Origin: an archaeon
GTDB lineage: Archaea > Nanobdellota > Nanobdellia > Pacearchaeales > GW2011-AR1
Assembly: GCA_030620045.1 (NCBI GenBank)
Contig: JAUXAD010000005.1
Span: 1-41,936, forward strand
Direction: 5' to 3'
Length of the DNA stretch: 41,936 nt
In this document: positions 1 through 9,233 of the stretch, piece after piece
How positions within the stretch are numbered: the stretch's first letter is position 1
How the letters are laid out: every line of letters begins with the position of its first letter
Notes under the pieces: model-generated
Told to the model about the DNA's origin: nothing
The model's input: only the letters and a program-made list of their open reading frames with translations
Database searches by the model: none
Position numbers and translations under genes: made by a program

Positions 1-1650
1 TATTGGACAAGAAATATATTTTGTATTGGTTATTATTCTGGAGAGGAATGGATTAAAATAAAGTGTGCAGATGAACTTACAAATTTTGAGAAAAGCATAG
101 AAACAGATGACGAAACTTATGTAAATGCAACTCTTTGGAAAAATGTTGTACTTAATATAGAAGGAAACAATTATGATTTTAGATTAGCAATAAATTATTA
201 TTTGGGACTTAATGATGAAAACTTATCTATAACTATGTCTGGAAAAAATACTGGAATAGACATACCAGTTGATTTAGGATTCGCTTGGAAAATTAAGGAT
301 GTAAATGTTCCCCCAGAACCCACAGATAAAATAATAATTAATGGTTCAGAATATGAGTTAGATGGAATTTATGATTTAAATTTCAAAAATATGACCCAAA
401 AATATAAACATACAAACTGGAATGAAACTTGTCTTGAAGAATGTAATACAAACTGGAATGAAACTTGTCTTGAAGAATGTGGAGTTGAACTATGTGTTCA
501 TTGTTTGATAAATCAAACAGATGTTTATGAACCTATCCCTTTCTATAAAATGTATGATAGAGAAACTGGTCTGTCTGGCAAGGAGAATTTTTTAAGAGTT
601 GATTGGAATGCAAATTTAGATTATACTGTTAAATTATATAGTGATGGAAGTCAGGAAAGTTCTTATGTTGCTCTTTTGATTGATGCAGGACACTTTAATC
701 CGGGACAAGAAAAATCAACCACATTTCAATGGATAGATGCTTTAACAGATAATCTTATTTCCTATTATAAACTCGATGAAAGCAGTGGAAATGCTGAAGA
801 CAGCCATGGGAGTAACACAGGAACTGTTGTAGGTGTTGATTATAGTGCTGGTGGGAAAATTAATACTGCTTTTAATTTTATTACTCTGAGTGATTATGTA
901 GATTTTGGAACAACTGCTTTTTCCTTTGATTATAATACTCCCTTTTCTATATCATTATGGTTTAGAGGAGATGCTACACAAGGTCAGGATTATAATGTTA
1001 TTTATAGTAAGATTAATACAGGAAACCCATATCAAGGAACTTTCATCAGTGCAAGCATAGATAATAACTATATCCATTATGTTATGCGGACTGCAGTGGG
1101 TGGTGATTTTATACATGTTCGAAATGCTGTAACATTAAATACTTTAACATGGTATCACATTGTCGTTACTTATGATGGTTCTTCTGATGTAAGTGGACTT
1201 AATATTTATGTAAATGATACTCTCACAACAAATAATGTTATAGAAAACACATTATCTTCTACAATTAATAATGGACCTTATCCTGCCAGGATTGGAGCAT
1301 GGCCTGGCATTAGAGGAATAGTGGATGAATGGGCTGCATGGAGTAGAGAATTAACTTCAGAAGAAGTTACTGAATTATGGAATGATGGAGATGGATTTGC
1401 TTATTCTTTTGATATTCCGACTTGCACATTCGCAGGTTATGTTTTTGATGAAAATAATAATGCTCTTGAAGGGGCTAATGTAACTGTTTTTAATCAATTT
1501 GATGTTACAGAATATTATGAAGACACAACAAATGCAAGTGGGTATTGGGCAGTAAATATTACAAGTTCAACAAATACTTATATGGCTTCAGCTTATTTCA
1601 ATAATACTTTAATAGGACAATTAAAACCATACATTTTAGGAACATGTTAG
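1..1650 (+). CDS. Cell-surface LamG/concanavalin-like protein with carboxypeptidase-regulatory-like C-terminal domain; 5' truncated by window edge
   Basis: Frame 1 is open from base 1 (YWTRNIFCIGYYSGEEW...), so the listed TTG start at 202 is probably internal. LamG-like segment NLISYYKLDESSGN...DYVDFG..FSISLWF...WYHIVVTYDGS...RIGAW...GIVDEWAAWSRELTSEEV; then TFAGYVFDENNNALEGANVTV...NASGYW. Confidence 0.85.
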   Translation, partial: YWTRNIFCIGYYSGEEWIKIKCADELTNFEKSIETDDETYVNATLWKNVVLNIEGNNYDFRLAINYYLGLNDENLSITMSGKNTGIDIPVDLGFAWKIKDVNVPPEPTDKIIINGSEYELDGIYDLNFKNMTQKYKHTNWNETCLEECNTNWNETCLEECGVELCVHCLINQTDVYEPIPFYKMYDRETGLSGKENFLRVDWNANLDYTVKLYSDGSQESSYVALLIDAGHFNPGQEKSTTFQWIDALTDNLISYYKLDESSGNAEDSHGSNTGTVVGVDYSAGGKINTAFNFITLSDYVDFGTTAFSFDYNTPFSISLWFRGDATQGQDYNVIYSKINTGNPYQGTFISASIDNNYIHYVMRTAVGGDFIHVRNAVTLNTLTWYHIVVTYDGSSDVSGLNIYVNDTLTTNNVIENTLSSTINNGPYPARIGAWPGIRGIVDEWAAWSRELTSEEVTELWNDGDGFAYSFDIPTCTFAGYVFDENNNALEGANVTVFNQFDVTEYYEDTTNASGYWAVNITSSTNTYMASAYFNNTLIGQLKPYILGTC

Positions 1651-2057
1651 GTAAAAAATATCTTTTAGTGATTATTGTGCTTGGAATAGTTGTGACATTA
1701 GGTTTTGCAACACCTTACACTCCTCCAATTTATAATTCAATAAACTTTACATTATGTTCAAGCTATACTCCTCCAATTTATAATTCAATAAACTTTACAT
1801 TAGGATTAGATGAACCTTGTGTAGTAGATACCTGTAATCCATCTTCACCTTTAACAGCCAATCATTTATTTAATTGTTCAGATAATTGTACCCAATTAAG
1901 TAACTTAGATGCTGGAGGATATAATATTTCAATTATTGGAGTGGGAACTTTCACTACTAATGTTAGCATATTTAATTGGACTGATGTTCATATTGAAGGC
2001 ATAAATTCAAGTGATAGATGTATAGTTACCTGTAAACAAGGTGGATGTTTTGATTAG
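1644..2057 (+). CDS. Small secreted/anchored surface protein
   Basis: N-terminal hydrophobic signal MLGKKYLLVIIVLGIVVTLGFA; many N-x-S/T sequons; internal tandem repeat. Confidence 0.7.
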   Translation: MLGKKYLLVIIVLGIVVTLGFATPYTPPIYNSINFTLCSSYTPPIYNSINFTLGLDEPCVVDTCNPSSPLTANHLFNCSDNCTQLSNLDAGGYNISIIGVGTFTTNVSIFNWTDVHIEGINSSDRCIVTCKQGGCFD

Positions 2058-2070
2058 AAAGAAATGGAAA

Positions 2071-3582
2071 ATGAAAAAGATATTATTTTTTATTATAGGA
2101 ATTCTTTTAATTCTACCTTTAGTCTCTGCTCTAGATTATGGATTGCCGATTTCGTGCGGAGGGGACGAACAACTGGTTATAATGTGTGGTCCGGCCGATA
2201 TAAACCTAACTTGGTTGTCCAGAGAAGTTCCACCAGAAGTTTGGAGTGGAATAGGTGGCGGAGGAGTTGAAGTTGATATAGAAGATGAGGAAGAAGTTGA
2301 AGAGCCAGAAGAAGAAAAATTTATTTTTCCTTTATTTAGTATTCTTGGATTAGATAAAATAGAATATGATGATCCAGAATTTTGGGGATTTATGTTAATT
2401 TTATTCTTTTTACCAATTTTATTTATATTTATTTATAAAAAGAAAAAGAAGAAAAAACAAACAGAAGGAGAAAAAGAAGAGATTCCTACAAGAATAAAGG
2501 AAAAAGACAATATAATCTTTATTGTGATTGCAATAATAGTAGTAATATTTTTAGTAATCCTTTTCACATTTCCAGAAAAAGTAAAGGAGCCAGAAGAAAT
2601 TAGTAAAGGTCTTCATTTGAAAATTTATGATAAAGATGGAAATGAAATAGATATTCCTGAATGGTTTTTAACAATATCTGAGGATCCATTAGGGATTTTT
2701 TCTATAGTAAGACATCCACCAGCACCAGATTGTACAACAACAGATCAATGTTCTGGGCATGACACAAATCCAAACATTATGTGTTGGAAAGAAAAATGTG
2801 TTTTAGGAAATGTAGATAAAATGGATTTAGGTGTTAGTGTTGAGAATCCATCAGATTCAGAAGTAGCATTTACAAATGTTGCACCATCATCAGCTTCACC
2901 ATCAGCATTTTGGACTAATTTAGATAAAACTCCAGTTTCTAAGTTATCACCAGGAGACCCTATTAAAAGTTGGGTAACAACAACACCAATATCAGTAGGA
3001 ATTTGGGAAGGAACTACACAAACTTTTACTGTTGAAGTATCTGGAACAAATGAATATACAGGATTAACCTTTTCAACAAGTGACTCAATAACTCTTGCCA
3101 TTGATGCAGACCCTACAGGGGTACTTATAGCAAGTATAGTTTCACCAGTTCCTAGTATTGAAGATTGTATATTTCATGATTATTATAGTTGTTATAACAG
3201 TGATGTTTATTGGTATGATAGTTGTGGAGTAAGAGAAGACAAGAAAACAGAGTGTGGTTCAAGTGCATATACAGGAAGTAATTATTGTTATCTTAATGAT
3301 GTTTACAGAGATTATATAACAAGAGGATGTTCTGGTTCAAGTTGTACAGAATCTACATCAAAGATTAAACAGGTAGAATGTGGTGCTGTAGGCTGTTCAA
3401 ATGGAGTATGCTGTACTTCTCATACAAGTTATAGTTGTTATGATGATGATGTTTACTGGTATGATGGTTGTGGAGTAAGAGAAGAAAAGAAAGAAGAATG
3501 TGAAGGTGGATGTACTGGAAACAGATGTAGAGTATGGGTATGTGAAATAGTAATTTTATTTAAATATTGTAGGTGGGTGTAA
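2071..3582 (+). CDS. Secreted/membrane protein with Cys-rich repeats (YSCYxxDVYWYDxCGVREEKKEEC)
   Basis: Signal peptide MKKILFFIIGILLILPLVSA at 2071 (likely true start, not 2041), two TM segments, two copies of the Cys-rich repeat familiar from DPANN archaeal secretomes. Confidence 0.8.
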   Translation: MKKILFFIIGILLILPLVSALDYGLPISCGGDEQLVIMCGPADINLTWLSREVPPEVWSGIGGGGVEVDIEDEEEVEEPEEEKFIFPLFSILGLDKIEYDDPEFWGFMLILFFLPILFIFIYKKKKKKKQTEGEKEEIPTRIKEKDNIIFIVIAIIVVIFLVILFTFPEKVKEPEEISKGLHLKIYDKDGNEIDIPEWFLTISEDPLGIFSIVRHPPAPDCTTTDQCSGHDTNPNIMCWKEKCVLGNVDKMDLGVSVENPSDSEVAFTNVAPSSASPSAFWTNLDKTPVSKLSPGDPIKSWVTTTPISVGIWEGTTQTFTVEVSGTNEYTGLTFSTSDSITLAIDADPTGVLIASIVSPVPSIEDCIFHDYYSCYNSDVYWYDSCGVREDKKTECGSSAYTGSNYCYLNDVYRDYITRGCSGSSCTESTSKIKQVECGAVGCSNGVCCTSHTSYSCYDDDVYWYDGCGVREEKKEECEGGCTGNRCRVWVCEIVILFKYCRWV

Positions 3583-3632
3583 AGAAGAAAAAGTTTTATA
3601 AAGAGGAAAACCTTTTAATTATAAGGAGAAAA

Positions 3633-3716
3633 ATGGTAATCCTTGAATTTATTTTTATGGCTTGCACAGGAATATTTGGAATAGTTAGGGGGCTAATTGA
3701 CTTAAAAGAAAAATAA
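3633..3716 (+). CDS. 27-aa single-TM microprotein MVILEFIFMACTGIFGIVRGLIDLKEK
   Basis: AAGGAG RBS upstream, AAAGTTTTATAAAG promoter-like box at ~3590, tight spacing to next gene; not in ORF track. Confidence 0.4.
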   Translation: MVILEFIFMACTGIFGIVRGLIDLKEK

Positions 3717-3717
3717 A

Positions 3718-4140
3718 ATGGAATTAAAAAACTTTGAAAAGGGGGTTTTCCTAGTTAATGTATTAGGTATCGTCTTCGACACTAAAACAAGAAAAATTTT
3801 AATTGGAAAAAGAGAAGAAGACCCATCCATTTCAGAATTAAGTTGGTGTTTTCCAGGAGGAACTCCAAACTATGACGAAGAATTAGAAGATGCATTAAAA
3901 AAAGAGATAAAAGAAAAAACAGGATTAAATATTGAAAATTTAGGAGCAATCTTTGCAAAAACATATCCTGAAAAAAAAGAATTTTTGTCAGTCTATTATT
4001 TATGTGAGGCAATTAGTGGAGAAGCAAAACCTGAAGGAAGTTTTAAGGAATTAAAATGGGTAAGTGCTGAAGAATTAGAAAAATATTTTACAACTTCATT
4101 CCATCCAAGGTTGAAAGAATATATTATGAATTTAACATGA
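3718..4140 (+). CDS. NUDIX hydrolase
   Basis: Nudix-box-like GGTPNYDEELEDALKKEIKEKTGLN (slightly divergent from GX5EX7REUXEEXGU). Confidence 0.85.
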   Translation: MELKNFEKGVFLVNVLGIVFDTKTRKILIGKREEDPSISELSWCFPGGTPNYDEELEDALKKEIKEKTGLNIENLGAIFAKTYPEKKEFLSVYYLCEAISGEAKPEGSFKELKWVSAEELEKYFTTSFHPRLKEYIMNLT

Positions 4141-4171
4141 AAAAAGAAAATAAATATAGATTTAAGATAAG

Positions 4172-4393
4172 ATGGTTATTTCACTAGAAGAATTTATGAG
4201 GAATGCTAAAGATGTGAGTGATGTAGAGGGAGAAATTATTAAAAAGTTAGAAGCAGAAGAATATCCTTTTGCTATTGGACACAAAGCACAATTAGAAAGA
4301 GATAGAGATTGGAGTATATTAAATCAGAGATTAGTTACAGATCCTCTTGGAGAGGAATACCCTTTTCAGCATATACCTGATAAATATAAATGA
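4172..4393 (+). CDS. Hypothetical protein
   Basis: 73-aa ORF in strand-coherent run. Confidence 0.55.
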   Translation: MVISLEEFMRNAKDVSDVEGEIIKKLEAEEYPFAIGHKAQLERDRDWSILNQRLVTDPLGEEYPFQHIPDKYK

Positions 4394-4430
4394 AAAGGGT
4401 TGTTAAAAAAAGGAAACATAAAACTTGAAA

Positions 4431-4580
4431 ATGAACCCACAAAATGAAGATATTAGGATACTGAGGGCATTTCATAGAGATACACAAGAGCAAATCAAGG
4501 AAATGCGGAAAGACATTAATGACTTGAAACTGAAAGTAGGGGCAGTTTTCGAGAAACATTTTGATAAGAAAAAAGATTAA
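4431..4580 (+). CDS. Short helical protein MNPQNEDIRILRAFHRDTQEQIKEMRKDINDLKLKVGAVFEKHFDKKKD
   Basis: ORF below the track cutoff; coiled-coil-like; preceded by AAACTTGAAAATG junction. Confidence 0.45.
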   Translation: MNPQNEDIRILRAFHRDTQEQIKEMRKDINDLKLKVGAVFEKHFDKKKD

Positions 4581-4639
4581 TCACTTTTGAATAATTACAA
4601 AAATATAGAAAAGTTTATTAAGCAAGAGATGCTCTAATA

Positions 4640-4775
4640 TTATCACCTCTTTTTACCCGGGAGAGGCTTCAGGTTATACTATTTAAAAGAGTAAGAGGGG
4701 AGTAAGAAATGTCATACATTTCCGAAGTCTTATCTGCTTTGATCTGAAGAATCTCCTAGGGTTTTTAAATGATTA
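4640..4775 (+). ncRNA. Candidate structured RNA of unknown class
   Basis: AAAGTTTATTAA promoter-like box at ~4609; no ORF; perfect 7-bp hairpin GAAATGT-CAT-ACATTTC (4706-4722) inside an AGGGGAG...CTCCT outer pairing; ends near GTTTTT. Confidence 0.3.
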
Positions 4776-4833
4776 ATGAAAAATGGAAAAGAACACAATC
4801 TCAACGGGCTAACTTAAATTAGACGTTGAATAA

Positions 4834-5223
4834 ATGACTAAAAGTAAAAGAGAAAAGATAAAGAGAAAAATTTTAGATTCCTTGAATAAGGCAGAGCTTT
4901 CTAATAATCGAGGGATTTTTGAAAGAAGCAAATATATAAAACCAAATAAAAAAATTAGAAGACATTCAGGCAGAAGATATACTAAAATATTTGGACCACA
5001 GAGAATTCTTGATGAAGAAGGAATTTTTGTAGATTATTACTGGGATGACTGGGCAGATTACAGAGATGGTTGGAGGCATAATGGTAATATGACTCATTTA
5101 TTTAAGAATGGGAGAGGTTGTTCCTGTATGTCTCCAGAGGAAATAGAGGAGTCTAATAAGAAGATAAAGAAACAAATAGCGATAAGGAAGGCTAAGAAGA
5201 GGAAAAATAAAGAATTTAATTAG
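4834..5223 (+). CDS. Hypothetical basic protein
   Basis: 129-aa ORF with sensible composition, convergent with tnpB. Confidence 0.6.
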   Translation: MTKSKREKIKRKILDSLNKAELSNNRGIFERSKYIKPNKKIRRHSGRRYTKIFGPQRILDEEGIFVDYYWDDWADYRDGWRHNGNMTHLFKNGRGCSCMSPEEIEESNKKIKKQIAIRKAKKRKNKEFN

Positions 5224-5345
5224 ATATAGGTTGAGTATTATTGTTTGGCTCTAAATCCTCCATCATTGAAAGGGGGAGCAATCCACTTACAAGGTATTTT
5301 CCATTAGAAGTAATATATGCAGCAGATTCTCCAGTTTCACTAGAA

Positions 5346-6514
5346 GTGAACTACCACTCCGTAAACGAAGTGGCTTCTTGCTTCAACACAGACTCTTGCT
5401 GTTTCTCAACAGTAGAGGAGTCCACTCCACAAAGGCAAGTTCCTTGCCTACAAGTTTTTTTAATATTGATAGCGGCGTTTAAGTCCCTATCAATGATTAA
5501 ACCACATTTAGAACAATTAAATGTTCTATCAGATAGTTTAAGTTCTTTATTTATCCAACCACAACAAGAACACTTCTTACTTGTTGGTTCAAATCTATCA
5601 CACCGCCACACCTGACATCCAGCACTTTCAGCCTTGTATATCAGATATTTATTTATGAATGTAGACCATCCTGATTTCTGAAAATTTTTAGCATTATAAT
5701 ATCCCATCATCATGCCTTTAATACTTAAATCCTCTATTCCAATTAATTTACATTCCTTAACTAATTTATATGAAGTCTGATGATAGAAATTAACTTTTTG
5801 ATTATTTAATCTCCAATAATTTTTTTGTAATTGTTTTCTTGTTTTTAACCTATTCTTACTCCCTTTCTTTTTTCTTGATAAGTTTCTATGTGATTTTTTT
5901 AATTTCATTAATGTAACATCGATTTCTTTTAGCATACTTATTTTGACACCATCACTCCTTACCCCAAATTTAGATGGAGACATATCAATCCCTATCACTT
6001 TATCTCCACATTTTGTTTTTATTACAGCATCAGTAATAATTGTAACATACCATTTATCAATAGAATTTTTTATAGTAATTTGTTTTATGTTTCCTTCAAC
6101 TTCTCTATGGAGTTTTATTTTTATATTTCCAATTTTAGATAAACTTAATCTTTTATTTTCTTTATCTAACTTAAAACCTGATTGATTATAATTTATTGTT
6201 TTGAACCATCCTTTGCCTTTGAACCTCAATCTTCCAACCTTCTTTTTATTTTGTTTCAAAACCCTTAATGCTGATAAGTTTGAAAATAATCTATAACATT
6301 CGTATTGTAAAGTTTTAGAATAAACTCCTCTAAATTTTGGCTCACATATTTTCATATCAGGAAGCATTGCCTGAATTTGTGCTTTATCTATTACCACTTG
6401 CTCATTCAATTCTCCAAGCATCATATTATATGCTTGTCTGCAAGTATCTAAAGCAAACTCTAATTTTTCTGTTTGCTCTTTATTTGGATAAATTCTAAAT
6501 TTATATGCTTTCAT
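5346..6514 (-). mobile_element. tnpB: IS200/IS605-type element with TnpB (OrfB) nuclease gene; right end with hairpin
   Basis: ORF 5351-6514: N-term YKFRIYPNKEQ, RuvC-like D (IGIDMSPSKFG), E (GIEDLSIKG), D (DRDLNAAINI), zinc finger CSCCGWI...CSKCG; 3' hairpin CCACTtcgtttacggAGTGG followed by TAGTTCAC. Confidence 0.9.
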
Positions 6515-6609
6515 CTTCCTTGATTTTCAACATATTTTTTTAATTGGTCTAATGTAACTTGACCTGTTGTGATTAGACAATATGATGGCGACCATAAATG
6601 TCCGTTGTA
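6511..6609 (-). pseudogene. TnpA (Y1 HUH transposase) C-terminal remnant
   Basis: Frame reads [31 protein letters not shown], resembling IS200 TnpA C-termini ([10 protein letters not shown]...VKKYIENQ); stop overlaps tnpB start (ATGA). Confidence 0.75.
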
Positions 6610-6620
6610 TTATTTCTTTT

Positions 6621-6767
6621 TTATTTTTGCCTATCATCTGCTTTAACTTTGAAGAATCTTTCTAAAACATTTATCAATGCTTCTGATAAATTTGTATAGT
6701 CTTTCTCCAATTTATAAAACTTCAACTTCTTATTCAAATTGTTTGGTATATCTAATTGAATTATCAT
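6621..6767 (-). CDS. Ribbon-helix-helix-like 48-aa protein upstream of tnpB
   Basis: MIIQLDIPNNLNKKLKFYKLEKDYTNLSEALINVLERFFKVKADDRQK*; TATA-like CATTTAAATACTT upstream. Confidence 0.6.
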   Translation of the reverse strand: MIIQLDIPNNLNKKLKFYKLEKDYTNLSEALINVLERFFKVKADDRQK

Positions 6768-6783
6768 GATATGATTAACACCC

Positions 6784-6888
6784 TTAAGTATTTAAATGCT
6801 TTGGTTTTCTTACTTTCTTATAAGGGAATTTTTTATTTTTTTTCATACTATTTTTCTTGCTTGGTCTTCGTTCTTTATCTTTACTCAT
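6784..6888 (-). CDS. 34-aa highly basic microprotein MSKDKERRPSKKNSMKKNKKFPYKKVRKPKHLNT
   Basis: Starts just after the 6890 stop (GGATAAAATG junction); overlaps the promoter of the next unit. Confidence 0.35.
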   Translation of the reverse strand: MSKDKERRPSKKNSMKKNKKFPYKKVRKPKHLNT

Positions 6889-6889
6889 T

Positions 6890-7372
6890 TTATCCCATTA
6901 CCATTCTAAATGCGGCAAGGCCCTCTTTTGTCCTCCAACCTTTTGCTGTACGAAGGCTGTAGGGCAGAGTTTCTTTTAATAATCTTCTTGTTTCTTGTTC
7001 TTCTTCTAAGGTTTCTGCCTCCTTCCATTCGCTAATTAACTGTTCTTTCGCTATTTGTTCTGTTCTAATTGCTTCCTGTCGTGCAACCTCTTCTCTTGTT
7101 AATGCTTCTATTCTACTCTCAACAACACTAGTAGTTTTACTTTCTCCAACTGCTAATCTTGATGCCTGGATTCTTAGTTCATCTAAGTTATCTAAATCAA
7201 CCTCTTTTAATACTTTTTCTTCTATTTCAAAAGGTTCTGCTAATTGAATGGTCACATTTCTTTGAGGGCCCGTTAAACGATGTTTCCCCCTATGAGAAAG
7301 AACATCTTGAATATCTCCATAACTATGAAAAGCAATTTCTTCCCGTTCAAATAAGTCTTCCAAGCTTCCCAT
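6890..7372 (-). CDS. Hypothetical coiled-coil protein
   Basis: 160-aa ORF, Glu/Arg-rich helical. Confidence 0.65.
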   Translation of the reverse strand: MGSLEDLFEREEIAFHSYGDIQDVLSHRGKHRLTGPQRNVTIQLAEPFEIEEKVLKEVDLDNLDELRIQASRLAVGESKTTSVVESRIEALTREEVARQEAIRTEQIAKEQLISEWKEAETLEEEQETRRLLKETLPYSLRTAKGWRTKEGLAAFRMVMG

Positions 7373-7373
7373 T

Positions 7374-8075
7374 TTATTTTGATGCTGTCAAATAATTTGA
7401 AAGAAAGACTTTGTGGTTTCCATCAAGATTTGTATATTTAATTTTATTTTTAATTTGAGGATAAATTTGTTCTAAGATTTCCAGATGTGCCTGTGAGCAA
7501 CTCATATTATATTTCTTTTTTAAATCTCCAACAATTTCTTTAAACTCAGGAGATTTTTTCTTGAATTTTTTCCCTAATCTCAAAACCCAGGTTTTGTATG
7601 CATAGGATGTAGGTACAACTTTATAACTGCTATCAACGTGAGTTTTACTTAATATTTGAAAAACTTCTCCAAAAGCTTTCTTTGTAATTGAAATTGCCAT
7701 ATAATTTCCATATGGTTTCCCTTGGTTATCTTTTGTTTCAAAACTCTTTAAAACATAAAATGGAGAAAGGTTATATTTTTTCTGTAAAAACAATAATTCT
7801 GTTTTAACAAGTTCATATAAAATATTGTCGTAGTCAGCGTACACGACTTCCATAATACCTTCTTTCTCTGTCACTACCCTTGAAGTCCAACCTTTAACAA
7901 ATTCAAGTGGTCTTTTCCGACAATTAAATAAAACAGAATAATTTAACTTTTTATAATTTGAAGTACTCTCATATTTTTGTGCTAATTTTTTAACGTCATC
8001 AAGAAATAATCTGTAATTTTTTAAATCAAAATGAGCAATTATATCCTGTCCTAGTTCTTTCTTTTTTATTTCCAT
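7374..8075 (-). CDS. Hypothetical protein; weak resemblance to archaeal 'YADYDNI...' replication/primase-like families
   Basis: 233-aa ORF with VVYADYDNILYELVKTELLFLQKKYNLSPFYVLKS and YKTWVLRLGKK motifs; function not assigned. Confidence 0.6.
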   Translation of the reverse strand: MEIKKKELGQDIIAHFDLKNYRLFLDDVKKLAQKYESTSNYKKLNYSVLFNCRKRPLEFVKGWTSRVVTEKEGIMEVVYADYDNILYELVKTELLFLQKKYNLSPFYVLKSFETKDNQGKPYGNYMAISITKKAFGEVFQILSKTHVDSSYKVVPTSYAYKTWVLRLGKKFKKKSPEFKEIVGDLKKKYNMSCSQAHLEILEQIYPQIKNKIKYTNLDGNHKVFLSNYLTASK

Positions 8076-8149
8076 TTTTTATTCCCAACAGAACCTACTG
8101 TTATGACATACCTATAAAATACTTAATATTATATATTATTTAAAACTTT

Positions 8150-8341
8150 CTAATAATTTTTCTTTGCTTCTGGATGCTCTTTTTCATACCACTCTTGTTG
8201 CCTTTTTTCCATAAAGTAAAGTTTTTTATCCATTTTATCAAGTTTCTCAATGAGTTTGTCTATTTTTTTTAACATAACTCCAAGTCCCCACACGCGAATT
8301 TGTTCTTTTGGTGCTTCTCCTAATTCCTCTGTTTCTTCCAT
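8150..8341 (-). CDS. Small coiled-coil protein
   Basis: 63 aa, AAAGGAGGT RBS. Confidence 0.55.
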   Translation of the reverse strand: MEETEELGEAPKEQIRVWGLGVMLKKIDKLIEKLDKMDKKLYFMEKRQQEWYEKEHPEAKKNY

Positions 8342-8357
8342 TTTAACCTCCTTTCAA

Positions 8358-8597
8358 TTATTCCTCCAATCTAAAAATAAGTTCTTCAATAATCTGATAC
8401 AATTCTTTAGGAATTGCTTCTTTAGAAGAATCCCATTCTAAACTGTATTGAATCCAAGCATCTTTTAGATCCTTAATTCTCTCTTTATTAAAACACTTGC
8501 CTTCTTCTGCCATTTTTTCCTTTTTCCGAACTTCTTCTTCAGCAGGGTCTTTTCCATGGAACTCATCTTCTTCTCCGATATAATTTTCGTTTTCCAT
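8358..8597 (-). CDS. Small acidic protein
   Basis: 79 aa, GGAGGT RBS. Confidence 0.6.
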   Translation of the reverse strand: MENENYIGEEDEFHGKDPAEEEVRKKEKMAEEGKCFNKERIKDLKDAWIQYSLEWDSSKEAIPKELYQIIEELIFRLEE

Positions 8598-8627
8598 TAT
8601 TTTTAACCTCCTGTATTATTTAATTGA

Positions 8628-8873
8628 TTAATCTATAAAATATGTAATTGATGCAAGGGAACTTAAAATCAATAAAATCCACAATAATAGACCAATAATT
8701 CCAATCACTAGTCCTGCTATAGCAAATCCTTTGCCTGTCTTTTCATTATTATTTATTTGATATAATCCTACTCCACAAAAAACAATTGCTAATACTGCTG
8801 GGATTCCAAGCCATCCAAAAAAACTTAACACGAATCCTGCAATTGATAAACCACTAAGTTTTTCTTCTTTCAT
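8628..8873 (-). CDS. DUF4190-like membrane protein
   Basis: SGLSIAGFVLSFFG...LAIVFCGVGLYQINNNEKTGKGFAIAGLVIGIIGLL pattern. Confidence 0.75.
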   Translation of the reverse strand: MKEEKLSGLSIAGFVLSFFGWLGIPAVLAIVFCGVGLYQINNNEKTGKGFAIAGLVIGIIGLLLWILLILSSLASITYFID

Positions 8874-8921
8874 TTTTATACCTCCTTACAATTATTCCTC
8901 CAAATTTCCTTGAAAAGTTAT

Positions 8922-9006
8922 TTTTTTATTCATAAATAGATCAAATTCTTTTAAGCAGTTCTCACATAAATTTTTTATTCATAAATAGATCAAATTCTTT
9001 TAAGCA
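8922..9006 (-). repeat. ~35-bp direct repeat at 49-bp offset
   Basis: TTTTTTATTCATAAATAGATCAAATTCTTTTAAGCA at 8922 and 8971. Confidence 0.9.
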
Positions 9007-9144
9007 ATCATTACAAAGGTGTATACAATCATCATAACCAAAAGCAGTATTCCTTTTTTTAGTGAAATGCAATTCATTATCATCTGTTTGAACACCTTCT
9101 CCAATGTCTTTTCCACATCTATTACAAATTCTTTTATAAGTCAT
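8962..9144 (-). CDS. Zinc-ribbon protein, C-terminus affected by tandem duplication
   Basis: CNRCGKDIGEG...CIHLCNDCLKEFDLFMNKKFM*; GGAGGT RBS and conserved promoter at 9172-9224. Confidence 0.7.
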   Translation of the reverse strand: MTYKRICNRCGKDIGEGVQTDDNELHFTKKRNTAFGYDDCIHLCNDCLKEFDLFMNKKFM

Positions 9145-9171
9145 TTTAACCTCCTATTATTTATATTTTTT

Positions 9172-9224
9172 TAAGTAACAATAATAAACTAAAGTAAATT
9201 GAAGTATTTAAATTCTTTGTTTTC
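9172..9224 (-). promoter_or_regulatory. Conserved promoter copy 1
   Basis: On +: AAGTAACAATAATAAACTAAAGTAAATTGAAGTATTTAAAT; TATA-like ATTTAAATA upstream of - strand gene. Confidence 0.65.
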
Positions 9225-9233
9225 ACAGAAGAA

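Noticed and set aside
2064-2270. + strand ORF of 68 aa
   Set aside because: Alternate frame inside the strong secreted-protein gene 2071-3582.
2745-3101. - strand ORF of 118 aa
   Set aside because: Antisense to the 2071-3582 gene; a composition artefact.
3782-4012. - strand ORF opposite the NUDIX gene
   Set aside because: Antisense Phe/Leu-rich translation of an AT-rich coding gene.
5241-5615. + strand ORF of 124 aa
   Set aside because: Mostly antisense to the TnpB C-terminus and its right end.
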